NCBI RefSeq assembly: GCF_003815975.1
Contig: NZ_CP033932.1
Span: 3,205,501 to 3,269,500 of the forward strand
Reading direction: 5' to 3'
From: Chryseobacterium bernardetii
GTDB taxonomy: Bacteria > Bacteroidota > Bacteroidia > Flavobacteriales > Weeksellaceae
Length of the DNA: 64,000 nt
The notes below the pieces were generated by a model. That model saw nothing but the letters and a program-made list of their open reading frames with translations. It made no database searches and was not told where the DNA came from. A program made the position numbers and the translations under genes. Positions 9,693 to 17,837 of the stretch are shown one piece after another. Position 1 is the first letter of the stretch, and each line of letters begins with the position of its first letter.

Positions 9693-10052
9693 CTAAAACA
9701 TCTCTTCAATCTGCTGTATCAGTTTCTTAATAGAATAGGGTTTTGTTACATAAGCGTCAGCACCCATTTCAAGACCTTTTTCAATATCTTTCGGATTATT
9801 TTTTGCACTCAGGAAGATAACTTTTGTGTCTTTCAGGTTTTCATCCTGTTTAATGAGGTCTAATGTGCTGTATCCATCAAGGTTTGGCATCATGATATCG
9901 AGCAGAATTACGTCCGGAACCATTGTTTTTAAAAATTCCAGAACTTCTGTTCCGTCACGGGCAATATAAACATCGTAACCGTTCTTTTTAAAACTGTATT
10001 CCAGGGACATGAGTATTTTGTGTTCATCATCCGCAATGATTATCTTTTTCAT
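9693..10052 (-). CDS. Single-domain response regulator (CheY-like)
   Basis: A 119-residue receiver domain with no output domain. The acidic pair Asp8-Asp9, phospho-acceptor Asp52 in PDVILLDIMMPNLDGY, Ser82 in FLSAKNN and Lys104 in YVTKPYS are all in place, so it should be phosphorylated normally. It starts 8 bp after the stop of the transporter/kinase gene and is presumably its partner. With no DNA-binding domain, it must act through a protein partner or a phosphorelay. Confidence 0.9.
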   Translation of the reverse strand: MKKIIIADDEHKILMSLEYSFKKNGYDVYIARDGTEVLEFLKTMVPDVILLDIMMPNLDGYSTLDLIKQDENLKDTKVIFLSAKNNPKDIEKGLEMGADAYVTKPYSIKKLIQQIEEMF

Positions 10053-10060
10053 AAGGCTTT

Positions 10061-12763
10061 TTAAAGGTGTTCAACTTCATTTCTAATCTCGTTTAGTATT
10101 CTGTCAGGAAGGGTAATGGAAAAAGTAACTCCAAGGCCGCTGTTTTCAGCTTTTATACTTCCATTGTGGGCTTGTATTATTTTCTTTGAAATTGCAAGAC
10201 CAAGTCCGCTTCCTGTAGGTTTTAATATATTTTGATTTTTGGATTGATAAAACTTGTCGAAAATCATTTCCAGATCCTCTTCAGGAATGTGTTTCCCGGT
10301 ATTGAAAATGGTAATTACCAATTGATTTTCTTTTTCAAACAATTTAGTCTGTATTGTTCCCTGTTCATCTGTGAATTTTAAAGCATTCCCCCAGATGTTC
10401 TGAAGAAGCTGGATCATTCTGGCTTCATCATATTCAAATATAACCCGGTTCAGGAGATTGACTTCACTTAAATGGATGTTTTTCTGCTGTATCAGGTGTA
10501 AAATAGGGCTTAATGCTTTTTTATAAGTGTCAAGAATATTATTTTGCTGAATATTCAAAGAGATCTCCCCATGCTGAAGCTTATCAAGATAAAGGATATC
10601 ATTGATGATCTCACTGAGCCGGTCAGACTCTGTAATAATATTGTTTAAAAACTCCTGTTTTATTTCAAAAGGGATATCATCATCGTCAGCCAGAATTTCC
10701 CCTGCTGAACGGATAGCGGTGATCGGGGTCCGCAGTTCATGAGCAACAGAATCCAGAAAATCATCTTTCTGGCGGTCTTTAACGATGAGATTTTCATTAG
10801 CGGTTCTGAGGTCGTCAGAAAGTTTCTGCAATTCTTCAGACTGTTCTGTAAGCTTTTTGTTTAAAATGATATTTTCTTTAGATTCTTCCAGGATGTTTAA
10901 AACCTCCTTCAGAGATATTTTATCTTCTTTGGTTACGCCTTCAATTAAAATTTTAGCAGAAGCTGTTCCTATTCTTCCGGCCAGAAGGTTTTCTGAAAAC
11001 TTAATGAATCTTGAATCGGCAGTCTCTGTTTTAGAATCAATATTGTATTTTAAATTGAAAATTCTCAATGCCTGTTCGGTCTTGTTTTTACCTAAAAATC
11101 TTTCCAGAATGTTCTGGATATCGGAAATATAAGCGGTTCCTCTCCAGATAAAAGCGTTTTCGTGATTTTGAATGTATTTATCAATGTCTACATACAGCTC
11201 AGCAAAGTTTCTTTCACGGTAATTTCCTTTAGTACTTACAGAAATAATAGTGAACAAACCTGTATTGACAAGAATTGACCAGAAAAAAATCTGCGGAATT
11301 CTTCCCAGATAAGAGATCGTGAAAAAATCAAAAGAGTTGTACATATCTCTTAAAACACCTTTGAATTCCTGATTATATGAAAAGTAGTACTGAGGGATAA
11401 TCAATCCGAAATAGCAGATCGCCAGTCCGGCTGCCAACCCAATTACAGCACCTTTATAACTGCCTCTTCTCCAGAATATAGCCCCAAAAAATGCTGGTGC
11501 CAGCTGTGCGATCACAACAAACGAGATTAGCCCAACAGAATCCAGCGATGTTTTTAAAATGAAATATTTGTAGAAAACAAAAGCCATGATAATCAGTGCG
11601 AAAATGCTGAATTTTCTGATGGTGGTGATACTTCTTGTATTTTGTGTCTCGTTTTCAGACTTCAGTTTTCCAAGCAGTCCATAAGGAATAATAAGGTTGT
11701 TGGAAAGCATGATAGATAAAGTAATGGCGGAAATAATAATCATGGAGATGCATGAGCTCAGCCCTCCGAGAAAAACCAGAACAGTAATTAAAGTATTGTC
11801 AAAATGCTGCGGAATTAAAATAGAGTAGAATTCAGGGTTAACTTTTTCACCGTCAAAGATAAGCCTTCCGCCCCAGGCAATAGGAAAAATGAATATAGTA
11901 AATATCAGTAAATAAAGTGGGAAAAACCATATTGCTGTTCTGATATGTTTTTCCTGTCTGTTTTCAACAATTGCAGTGTGAAACTGTCTGGGTAATATGC
12001 AGATGGCTGTTGCAGAGATCATGCATAAAACCATCCAGTTCATTGCGCCTTCAATACCGTTGAATGTATTTTTTTCTTTGAAATCTTCGAAATGACTTGC
12101 TCTCTGGTAGATATCATTGAATCCGTCAAAAACATAATAGATCACAAAAAGCCCAAGAATAATAATGAAAAATAATTTTAAAAAGCTCTCCAGCGCAATA
12201 GCAGAGATAATTCCCAGCCTTTTTTCTGACGCATCTACATACCTGGTTCCATAATAAGAAGAGAATAGAGCAATTAAAATAACAACAAATGTTGCATTAT
12301 CAGTCAGGATATCTTTGGACATCGGGGTTTCTGTTACCAAATGAAATGTTTCGGATATTGCTTTGATCTGTAATCCGATATAAGGTACAATCGCTAATAA
12401 GCAGACAACAGTGATAATAGCGCTCATGCTTCTGCTGTTTCCGTACCGTAATGAGATAAAATCTGCAAGGCTGCTTATTTTATTTACTCTGGCAATTCTT
12501 ACAATTCTGGTATTGATATAAATCCAGGCAGGAATAATCATGGCAGGGCCAATATAAATCGGCAGATAGTTAAGTCCGCTTGTAGCAGCTACTCCAATGC
12601 TTCCGTAGTAAGTCCATGCTGTACAATACACAGCCAGTGACAATGCATAAATGTAAGGATTGTTGATCCAGAACTTACTTCTTTTCTTCTCTGCCAGATG
12701 GGCAACTAAGAACAGAAGAGCCAGGTAAAACAACACCACAAAAAATAAAGCGAAGCTACTCAT
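10061..12763 (-). CDS. Sodium:solute symporter / sensor histidine kinase hybrid
   Basis: A 900-residue CbrA-type protein. Residues 1-510 form an SSS-family transporter with about 13 membrane helices (SLADFISLRYGNSRSMSAI is a typical SSS segment). Residues about 530-610 look like the STAC linker domain. A coiled coil (about 630-665) leads to a HisKA domain with His675 in DSVAHELRTPITAIR. A HATPase domain at about 775-890 ends with GSGLGLAISKKI. Family knowledge says such proteins couple solute transport or binding to kinase signalling. The neighbours acs and prpE point to a short-chain acid as the cue; this is an inference. Its start overlaps the 64-residue gene by 8 bp. Confidence 0.9.
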   Translation of the reverse strand: MSSFALFFVVLFYLALLFLVAHLAEKKRSKFWINNPYIYALSLAVYCTAWTYYGSIGVAATSGLNYLPIYIGPAMIIPAWIYINTRIVRIARVNKISSLADFISLRYGNSRSMSAIITVVCLLAIVPYIGLQIKAISETFHLVTETPMSKDILTDNATFVVILIALFSSYYGTRYVDASEKRLGIISAIALESFLKLFFIIILGLFVIYYVFDGFNDIYQRASHFEDFKEKNTFNGIEGAMNWMVLCMISATAICILPRQFHTAIVENRQEKHIRTAIWFFPLYLLIFTIFIFPIAWGGRLIFDGEKVNPEFYSILIPQHFDNTLITVLVFLGGLSSCISMIIISAITLSIMLSNNLIIPYGLLGKLKSENETQNTRSITTIRKFSIFALIIMAFVFYKYFILKTSLDSVGLISFVVIAQLAPAFFGAIFWRRGSYKGAVIGLAAGLAICYFGLIIPQYYFSYNQEFKGVLRDMYNSFDFFTISYLGRIPQIFFWSILVNTGLFTIISVSTKGNYRERNFAELYVDIDKYIQNHENAFIWRGTAYISDIQNILERFLGKNKTEQALRIFNLKYNIDSKTETADSRFIKFSENLLAGRIGTASAKILIEGVTKEDKISLKEVLNILEESKENIILNKKLTEQSEELQKLSDDLRTANENLIVKDRQKDDFLDSVAHELRTPITAIRSAGEILADDDDIPFEIKQEFLNNIITESDRLSEIINDILYLDKLQHGEISLNIQQNNILDTYKKALSPILHLIQQKNIHLSEVNLLNRVIFEYDEARMIQLLQNIWGNALKFTDEQGTIQTKLFEKENQLVITIFNTGKHIPEEDLEMIFDKFYQSKNQNILKPTGSGLGLAISKKIIQAHNGSIKAENSGLGVTFSITLPDRILNEIRNEVEHL

Positions 12764-12950
12764 TGTACTTTTTTACAATTACAAGGGAAATCACGATGGA
12801 AATCATCCAGACAACAAACAGGTAGATCAGAATCATGGGATATCCGAAAACTTCCCGCTCACTATTGAAAAGCAGTGAAACAGGAATACTGAAAGCAATC
12901 ATTAACCCAATGCTCAGAATAATCAGTTTTTGTTCATGTCTTTTTTTCAT
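12756..12950 (-). CDS. Small two-helix membrane protein upstream of the symporter-kinase
   Basis: A 64-residue protein with a basic N terminus (MKKRHEQK) and two membrane helices at about 10-29 and 38-59. It overlaps the symporter-kinase start by 8 bp, which implies translational coupling. SSS transporters such as ActP and related symporters often travel with small two-helix partners (DUF485 or DUF4212 types); this may be an equivalent, but I do not recognise the sequence. Confidence 0.7.
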   Translation of the reverse strand: MKKRHEQKLIILSIGLMIAFSIPVSLLFNSEREVFGYPMILIYLFVVWMISIVISLVIVKKYNE

Positions 12951-13116
12951 AACTATTTTAGTTCCTTAAGAGAAGTATTTAATCTACGGATGAGATCAAT
13001 AACTCTTTTATCTTCAGAGGGACGAGAATTGCTTTAATTGTGATGTCCATTTTCTATAATTGATAACAGATAATTGATGAATATATCATCCATCAATTAT
13101 CTGTTTTTATATTGCT

Positions 13117-13344
13117 TTAAATTTTATCGTCAGAATATTCTCCTGTTAATGCATAATATCCGAAAACAGCCATTCCGCCTGAGATGATCGGCATCAGCAC
13201 AAAGAGAATGATGATACCAAAAACCAGGTCTTCCTGTTTTCCTGAAGTAATTTTAGGAATTCCCATTACCGTAATTCCAAAATATCCCACGACCGCTGCA
13301 ATTGCGATCCAGAATATGCCAAATATTTTTTTTAGTCCGTTCAT
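13117..13344 (-). CDS. Small two-helix membrane protein next to the MFS gene
   Basis: A 75-residue protein with two membrane helices at about 5-28 and 42-66 and an acidic C-terminal end. It begins 43 bp after the MFS transporter stop on the same strand. I know no function. Its place between a transporter and the sensor-transporter suggests a membrane partner of one of them. Confidence 0.65.
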   Translation of the reverse strand: MNGLKKIFGIFWIAIAAVVGYFGITVMGIPKITSGKQEDLVFGIIILFVLMPIISGGMAVFGYYALTGEYSDDKI

Positions 13345-13387
13345 TTTAGTAGTTTTAAAATTAATAAAAATTTAAGTGATTCAATGC

Positions 13388-14968
13388 TTAATCATGAAGA
13401 TTATTGTTCTTATTTTTAAGATAAATTAATCCGATGACCAGGCAGACTCCAGCTACTCCAATTGGATACCATAATCCTTCAAGATACCATGTGGCATGTC
13501 CTGCTTCCTTTCCGGTAGTTACAAGGTAAGTAGCTACAGCAGGAAGAAGTCCTCCAAATACCCCATTTCCAATGTGATAAGGTAAAGACATCGAGGTGTA
13601 ACGGATTCTTACCGGGAACATTTCAACAAGGAAGGCTGCGATAGGTCCATACACCATGGTTACGAAGATTACCTGAATGAATACTAAGAATACTAAGTAC
13701 CATTTTGTGCTGTCACTTACTTTTACAGATTGTGAAACCTTTGGTTCTTCAGCTTTTCCGTCCTTCATTACCGGGCCGCTTGGTGACCAGTGTACAATAC
13801 TGTCTTTTTTAATGAGGGTTCCATCTGTAAAAAGCGTTTCTTTATGGAAGGTAACAAGGCTGTCTGTAGCAATGTCATTGTGAATCTTATCCGTTCTTTT
13901 TTCTGTAATTCCGCTGGCAGCAACTGTCTTATTTTCAAGGCTGACGCTTTTGAACATGCTGTCATAAATAGGTCTGTAGGCTAAAATAGCAATCAGCATT
14001 CCTGTCATCATTACAGCTTTTCGTCCTATTTTATCTGATAACCAGCCGAAGAATACAAAAAATGGAGTTCCTAAAAATAGCGCCGTTGCCATTAGATAAT
14101 CTACCTGGGTAGAGTCAATATTCATTACTTTCTGCATGAAGCTCATGGCATAGAACTGCCCCGTATACCAAATAACCCCTTGTCCCATTGCTGCTCCAAA
14201 AAGAGCAAGCAGAACAAACTTGAAATTAAATTTATTTCCGAAGCTTTCCTTTAAAGGGTTTTTAGAAGTTTTGCCTTCACTTTTTGCCTTTGCAAAAAGC
14301 GGAGATTCCTTCATGTTTTTTCTGATAATATAAGAAACACCTACCATTAAAATTGAAATCCAGAAAGGAACTCTCCATCCCCAGCCATCGAATTCTTCAG
14401 GAGAAAGCGAAGTTTTGGTAATCAAAATAACGATCAGTGAAATGAAAAGACCTGCTGTGGCAGTTGTTTGGATCCATGAAGTCCAGTATCCTCTTCGGTG
14501 AGGTTGTGCATATTCTGCAACATAAGTGGCGGCACCTCCGTATTCCCCTCCAAGAGCAAGGCCCTGTAATAATCTCAGTATTAAAACCAGCACCGGAGCA
14601 AAGAACCCGATTGTTTCATAACTTGGGATACACCCAATAAGGAAAGTTGAAAATCCCATAATCAGTAAAGTGACCAGGAAAGTATATTTTCTTCCGATGA
14701 GGTCTCCTAGTCTTCCGAAGAATAAAGCGCCAAAAGGTCTTACCACGAATCCTGCCGCAAAAGTGGCCAGTGTAGATAAGAATGCTGCTGTTGGATTATC
14801 TGCCGGGAAGAATTTAGTGGCTAAAACAATAGCCAGACTTCCAAAAATATAGAAGTCATACCATTCTATAAGGGTTCCGAGGGATGATGCCGTGATGACG
14901 CTCCAAATGGTGCGGTTTTTCTGCCTATCGGACATATTCTCGTAGCTTTCGTGATGATTATCGCTCAT
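13388..14968 (-). CDS. MFS transporter, metabolite:H+ symporter family
   Basis: A 526-residue major facilitator of the metabolite:proton symporter (ProP/ShiA-like) group. Evidence is the N-terminal signature SSLGTLIEWYDFYIFGSLA, RPFGALFFGRLGDLIGRKYTF after helix 2, QGLALGGEYGGAATYVAEY in helix 4 and a second GWLSDKIGRKAVMM loop in the C-terminal half. Residues about 330-420 form an unusual hydrophilic insertion, rich in Lys, Asp and Thr, between two helices. The genes around it suggest uptake of a small carboxylate such as acetate or propionate; sequence alone does not fix the substrate. Confidence 0.85.
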   Translation of the reverse strand: MSDNHHESYENMSDRQKNRTIWSVITASSLGTLIEWYDFYIFGSLAIVLATKFFPADNPTAAFLSTLATFAAGFVVRPFGALFFGRLGDLIGRKYTFLVTLLIMGFSTFLIGCIPSYETIGFFAPVLVLILRLLQGLALGGEYGGAATYVAEYAQPHRRGYWTSWIQTTATAGLFISLIVILITKTSLSPEEFDGWGWRVPFWISILMVGVSYIIRKNMKESPLFAKAKSEGKTSKNPLKESFGNKFNFKFVLLALFGAAMGQGVIWYTGQFYAMSFMQKVMNIDSTQVDYLMATALFLGTPFFVFFGWLSDKIGRKAVMMTGMLIAILAYRPIYDSMFKSVSLENKTVAASGITEKRTDKIHNDIATDSLVTFHKETLFTDGTLIKKDSIVHWSPSGPVMKDGKAEEPKVSQSVKVSDSTKWYLVFLVFIQVIFVTMVYGPIAAFLVEMFPVRIRYTSMSLPYHIGNGVFGGLLPAVATYLVTTGKEAGHATWYLEGLWYPIGVAGVCLVIGLIYLKNKNNNLHD

Positions 14969-15071
14969 ATTGATTAGTTTTTGATGTTAATGAAAAAGGG
15001 ATGAGTGAAAGTTTTATTCATAACAGAACTTAACTTAATTCATCTTATATTTTTTTTACCTTGATGTTGGG

Positions 15072-16451
15072 TTATAAATAGATTTGGAACTGTACAATAA
15101 ATTCTCCTTTTGAAGAAGGGCTTTCGGTAGGATTGGTGTAAACCGGTCTTGTGGAATATTGGGTAGTGATTTTTGCGTGATGCCCATCAATAAACCAATT
15201 GGCTCCGATGTCAAACTGAGAGGATGATTTATCAAAAGCTTCAAAATTTTTGTGAGTATAAGCAGCAAAAGGCTGTATTCTTATTTTGGGCTTTTCTGCC
15301 TGGCTGGGCAATAGTAAACCGGCCTGTGCGTAGATAATATTACCTGTTCCGATAGTGGGTTGTAGATTTCCCGGTCCTGCAATAGCTTTATTACCTGTAA
15401 AATTAGGATCAGAAGCTGCAATATTCATGGTTCCCAGGTTTCTTATGTAGTTTGGACCGAAATTGTAGTTGTAATATCCGGCATAAGCAGAAACAGCCAT
15501 TTTGTTTTTTGCTTCTCCCAATGGAATGTCTGCAAAAGCATCTACGGCGAAAAGAGTAATATCGTGCTTTTCTACGTTTGAGTTAACAGAAGTTCGGGTT
15601 CCATCCGCCTGGTGATAAAATCCGGCTCCAACATTAAAGACTTTCTTTGTTCCCAGGTAAGAACCCACTTTGAAAGGTAAGGTGTTGGATTCCTCATCAA
15701 GGAATTGGTATTCAACATATCCTGCTTTTGAGAAACTTGGGTTTCCGTTATTGTCTACTGCTACAGCTTTAGATGGATCGGTTACATTAGCGGGCACAAG
15801 ATCCGTAGCAAAAGGCTTGTTTAAGCTGAAACGATACTCCAGTTTTCCATATTTACCTTTGGCAAACATTCCAATTTGTCTTCCGAACTGATCCGAATTA
15901 TCGATCAGTGGCCAGGAGAATACCGGTGAGTCTACTGTAAGAAAATTTAGCGTAGAAGCCATCGTCATACGGGAAAGTCCCATATAATAATGAAGTCCCG
16001 CTCCTAAAGATAAACTGAATTTTCCTGCTTCTCCAGGTAAAATAACTGCATATTCATTCCAGGCATCATGAAAAAACATCTGGGTTTTCTTGCCGTTTCC
16101 GTAACCTCCTGTTCCTGAGGTGCCTGAAGCCCCTCCGTTGATGAAAGTCTGATTATTGATTCCAAAATGAAGAAGGATCATATATCTTTTGGAGATCTGT
16201 GCATACGTTAAAGCACGCAATCGCCTGTTTCCCAGGTTCCATGTGTTATCTGTTGGCTCATTTCCAACCATGCTGCCAGGATTCAGGGAGCTGTTTCTTA
16301 GCCAAAGCTGATCCCACAAAATAAATCTGATGAATTTGTTTCCCTCAGGATTGAGGTTTATTTTTAATCCGCTGCCGTAATCAGGAGAACCCTGCGAATA
16401 CATAGAACCGCTAATTAAGGCTACTCCAATAAATGTAAGTAATTTCTTCAT
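15072..16451 (-). CDS. Outer membrane porin-like beta-barrel
   Basis: A 459-residue protein with a signal peptide (cleavage after about residue 19, GSMYSQ), many alternating aromatic/polar beta strands and a C-terminal strand ending FIVQFQIYL. This is the pattern of a Bacteroidota porin of the phosphate-selective porin O/P kind. It starts the minus-strand block that runs to acs, 103 bp before the MFS gene, so it may be the outer-membrane entry for the same substrate. Confidence 0.75.
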   Translation of the reverse strand: MKKLLTFIGVALISGSMYSQGSPDYGSGLKINLNPEGNKFIRFILWDQLWLRNSSLNPGSMVGNEPTDNTWNLGNRRLRALTYAQISKRYMILLHFGINNQTFINGGASGTSGTGGYGNGKKTQMFFHDAWNEYAVILPGEAGKFSLSLGAGLHYYMGLSRMTMASTLNFLTVDSPVFSWPLIDNSDQFGRQIGMFAKGKYGKLEYRFSLNKPFATDLVPANVTDPSKAVAVDNNGNPSFSKAGYVEYQFLDEESNTLPFKVGSYLGTKKVFNVGAGFYHQADGTRTSVNSNVEKHDITLFAVDAFADIPLGEAKNKMAVSAYAGYYNYNFGPNYIRNLGTMNIAASDPNFTGNKAIAGPGNLQPTIGTGNIIYAQAGLLLPSQAEKPKIRIQPFAAYTHKNFEAFDKSSSQFDIGANWFIDGHHAKITTQYSTRPVYTNPTESPSSKGEFIVQFQIYL

Positions 16452-16621
16452 AAATTATCAATTTTTGGCGTTGTTTTTTGTGAAAGCCAAATTGTAATTA
16501 ATAATTTATTTACGAAAATTTAATATATATTAGTGGTAATAGTATAGTTATATAGACTGAAATGAAATAAACAGTCTGTAAAGTCTATTATCTATCCGTC
16601 TATTTTCTGTTTGTCTGCCTT

Positions 16622-17038
16622 CTACTTTTTAAATCTTTCCCACTTAATCAGCATATACTTATCGGCGAATTGAGTAATAATGATTCCTGAATTTTTTATA
16701 TTTTCTTCCTGAGCTATATATTCAATTAATTCATTTTGTTTCAGTATTTTATATACAGGGTGGAATTCCGAATGCGGCGGTCTCGTGATGTTGTATTTTT
16801 TAATCCAGGAGCTTATGGTAACATGTGAAACCCCGATAATCCGTTCAATTTCACGGTAACTTAATCCTTCAAGATAGAGTTGTAATGCTTTGGTCACATA
16901 GTAGTCATCAATCTGCTTTCCTAGTTTTTTGACAGTAAAATAATAGTTGCAATTTTTGCAGTGAAACCTTTGTTTCTCGTTGATAATACCGCTTTTAACA
17001 ACTTTGTTACTTTTGCATTTAGGGCATATATTTTCCAT
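16622..17038 (-). CDS. Zinc-ribbon / helix-turn-helix protein, IS1-InsA-like
   Basis: A 138-residue protein with an N-terminal zinc ribbon (CPKC at 5-8, CKNC at about 27-30) and a helix-turn-helix at about 60-84 (LSYREIERIIGVSHVTISSW), followed by a 50-residue C-terminal domain of unknown type. The first part resembles the InsA DNA-binding half of IS1 transposases. No catalytic transposase half follows, no inverted repeats flank it, and it keeps an intact frame, so it looks like a domesticated regulator. It is divergent from the arginine cluster, with 160 bp between the starts. Confidence 0.75.
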   Translation of the reverse strand: MENICPKCKSNKVVKSGIINEKQRFHCKNCNYYFTVKKLGKQIDDYYVTKALQLYLEGLSYREIERIIGVSHVTISSWIKKYNITRPPHSEFHPVYKILKQNELIEYIAQEENIKNSGIIITQFADKYMLIKWERFKK

Positions 17039-17050
17039 AAATATATTATT

Positions 17051-17083
17051 TTAGCAAATATATAATAAATTAGCAAATATATA
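17051..17083 (-). promoter_or_regulatory. Tandem 14-bp direct repeat with two -7-like boxes
   Basis: TTAGCAAATATATA occurs at 17051-17064 and again at 17070-17083, a 19-bp period. Read on the minus strand each copy holds TATATTTG, a match to TAnnTTTG, 17 and 36 nt before the zinc-ribbon gene. The pair may be tandem promoters, an operator, or both. Confidence 0.55.
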
Positions 17084-17144
17084 TTTTTAATTAAAGATAA
17101 TTTTACCTGTTTAAAATTTTAAAACAAAAAAAATATCTTTTTAA

Positions 17145-17177
17145 TTTGGTTTTTAAAGGAATTATATTTTAAATTTG
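17145..17177 (+). promoter_or_regulatory. Promoter of the arginine cluster
   Basis: TTTG (17145-17148), 21 bp spacer, TAAATTTG (17170-17177). This is a good match to the Bacteroidota sigma factor consensus, 21 nt before the first start codon. The only other strong plus-strand match before the cluster's end was not found. Confidence 0.65.
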
Positions 17178-17198
17178 CCAAAAAATTTAGATAAATAA

Positions 17199-17837
17199 AT
17201 GGAAATAGAAATTTCCTCATGCGAACATCTAGTGTATGTGAGTGAAATACAGCAGGAAATGTATGATTCTGCACAGCGTAGAGGAACGGGAATCGCAAAA
17301 CGTTCCATCGAATATTTGAGTAAGAAGATTTCAGAAGGCAATGCTGTGGTTGCCACTGAAAACGGTGAGTGGGTAGGTTTCTGTTATATAGAGACCTGGT
17401 CACATGGGAAATTTGTTGCTAATTCGGGACTGATTGTATCTCCCAAATTCAGGAACGGTGGAGTGGCTACTCAGATCAAGCATAAAGTTTTCCAGTTATC
17501 TAGAGAAAAATATCCGGAAGCAAAAGTGTTCGGATTAACTACAGGTCTTGCGGTAATGAAAATCAACAGTGATTTGGGGTACAAGCCGGTTATTTATTCT
17601 GAGCTTACTCAGGATGAAGAGTTTTGGAATGGTTGCAAGAACTGTGTGAACTATGAAATTTTAATGAAAAAGGAGCGAAAAAACTGCTTATGTACAGCCA
17701 TGTTATTTGTTCCGGAAGACGTCAAAAAGAATGAGGCTGTAAACAATCAGTCTGATAATAATAAAGTAAACAGTGTTGTGGATGCACAACCGGAAATTAA
17801 ATATAACAATGAACAAGAAAGTCATCTTAGCGTTTAG
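17199..17837 (+). CDS. GNAT acetyltransferase, candidate N-acylglutamate synthase
   Basis: A 212-residue protein. The GNAT fold covers about 1-155, with the acyl-CoA pyrophosphate loop in VSPKFRNGGVATQ (81-92). Cys146, Cys149, Cys163 and Cys165 form a CX2C...CXC set that could bind metal. Residues 171-212 are Asn/Glu/Val-rich tail whose coding region overlaps argG by 29 bp. Being first in an operon that has no argA, argJ or ArgA-kinase fusion, it is the natural candidate for making N-acetyl- or N-succinyl-glutamate. This role is inferred from position; the sequence only shows an acyltransferase. Confidence 0.75.
   Translation: MEIEISSCEHLVYVSEIQQEMYDSAQRRGTGIAKRSIEYLSKKISEGNAVVATENGEWVGFCYIETWSHGKFVANSGLIVSPKFRNGGVATQIKHKVFQLSREKYPEAKVFGLTTGLAVMKINSDLGYKPVIYSELTQDEEFWNGCKNCVNYEILMKKERKNCLCTAMLFVPEDVKKNEAVNNQSDNNKVNSVVDAQPEIKYNNEQESHLSV

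Noticed and set aside
16622..17038. An active insertion sequence
   Set aside because: Only a zinc ribbon and HTH are coded; no catalytic transposase, terminal inverted repeat or target duplication was seen.
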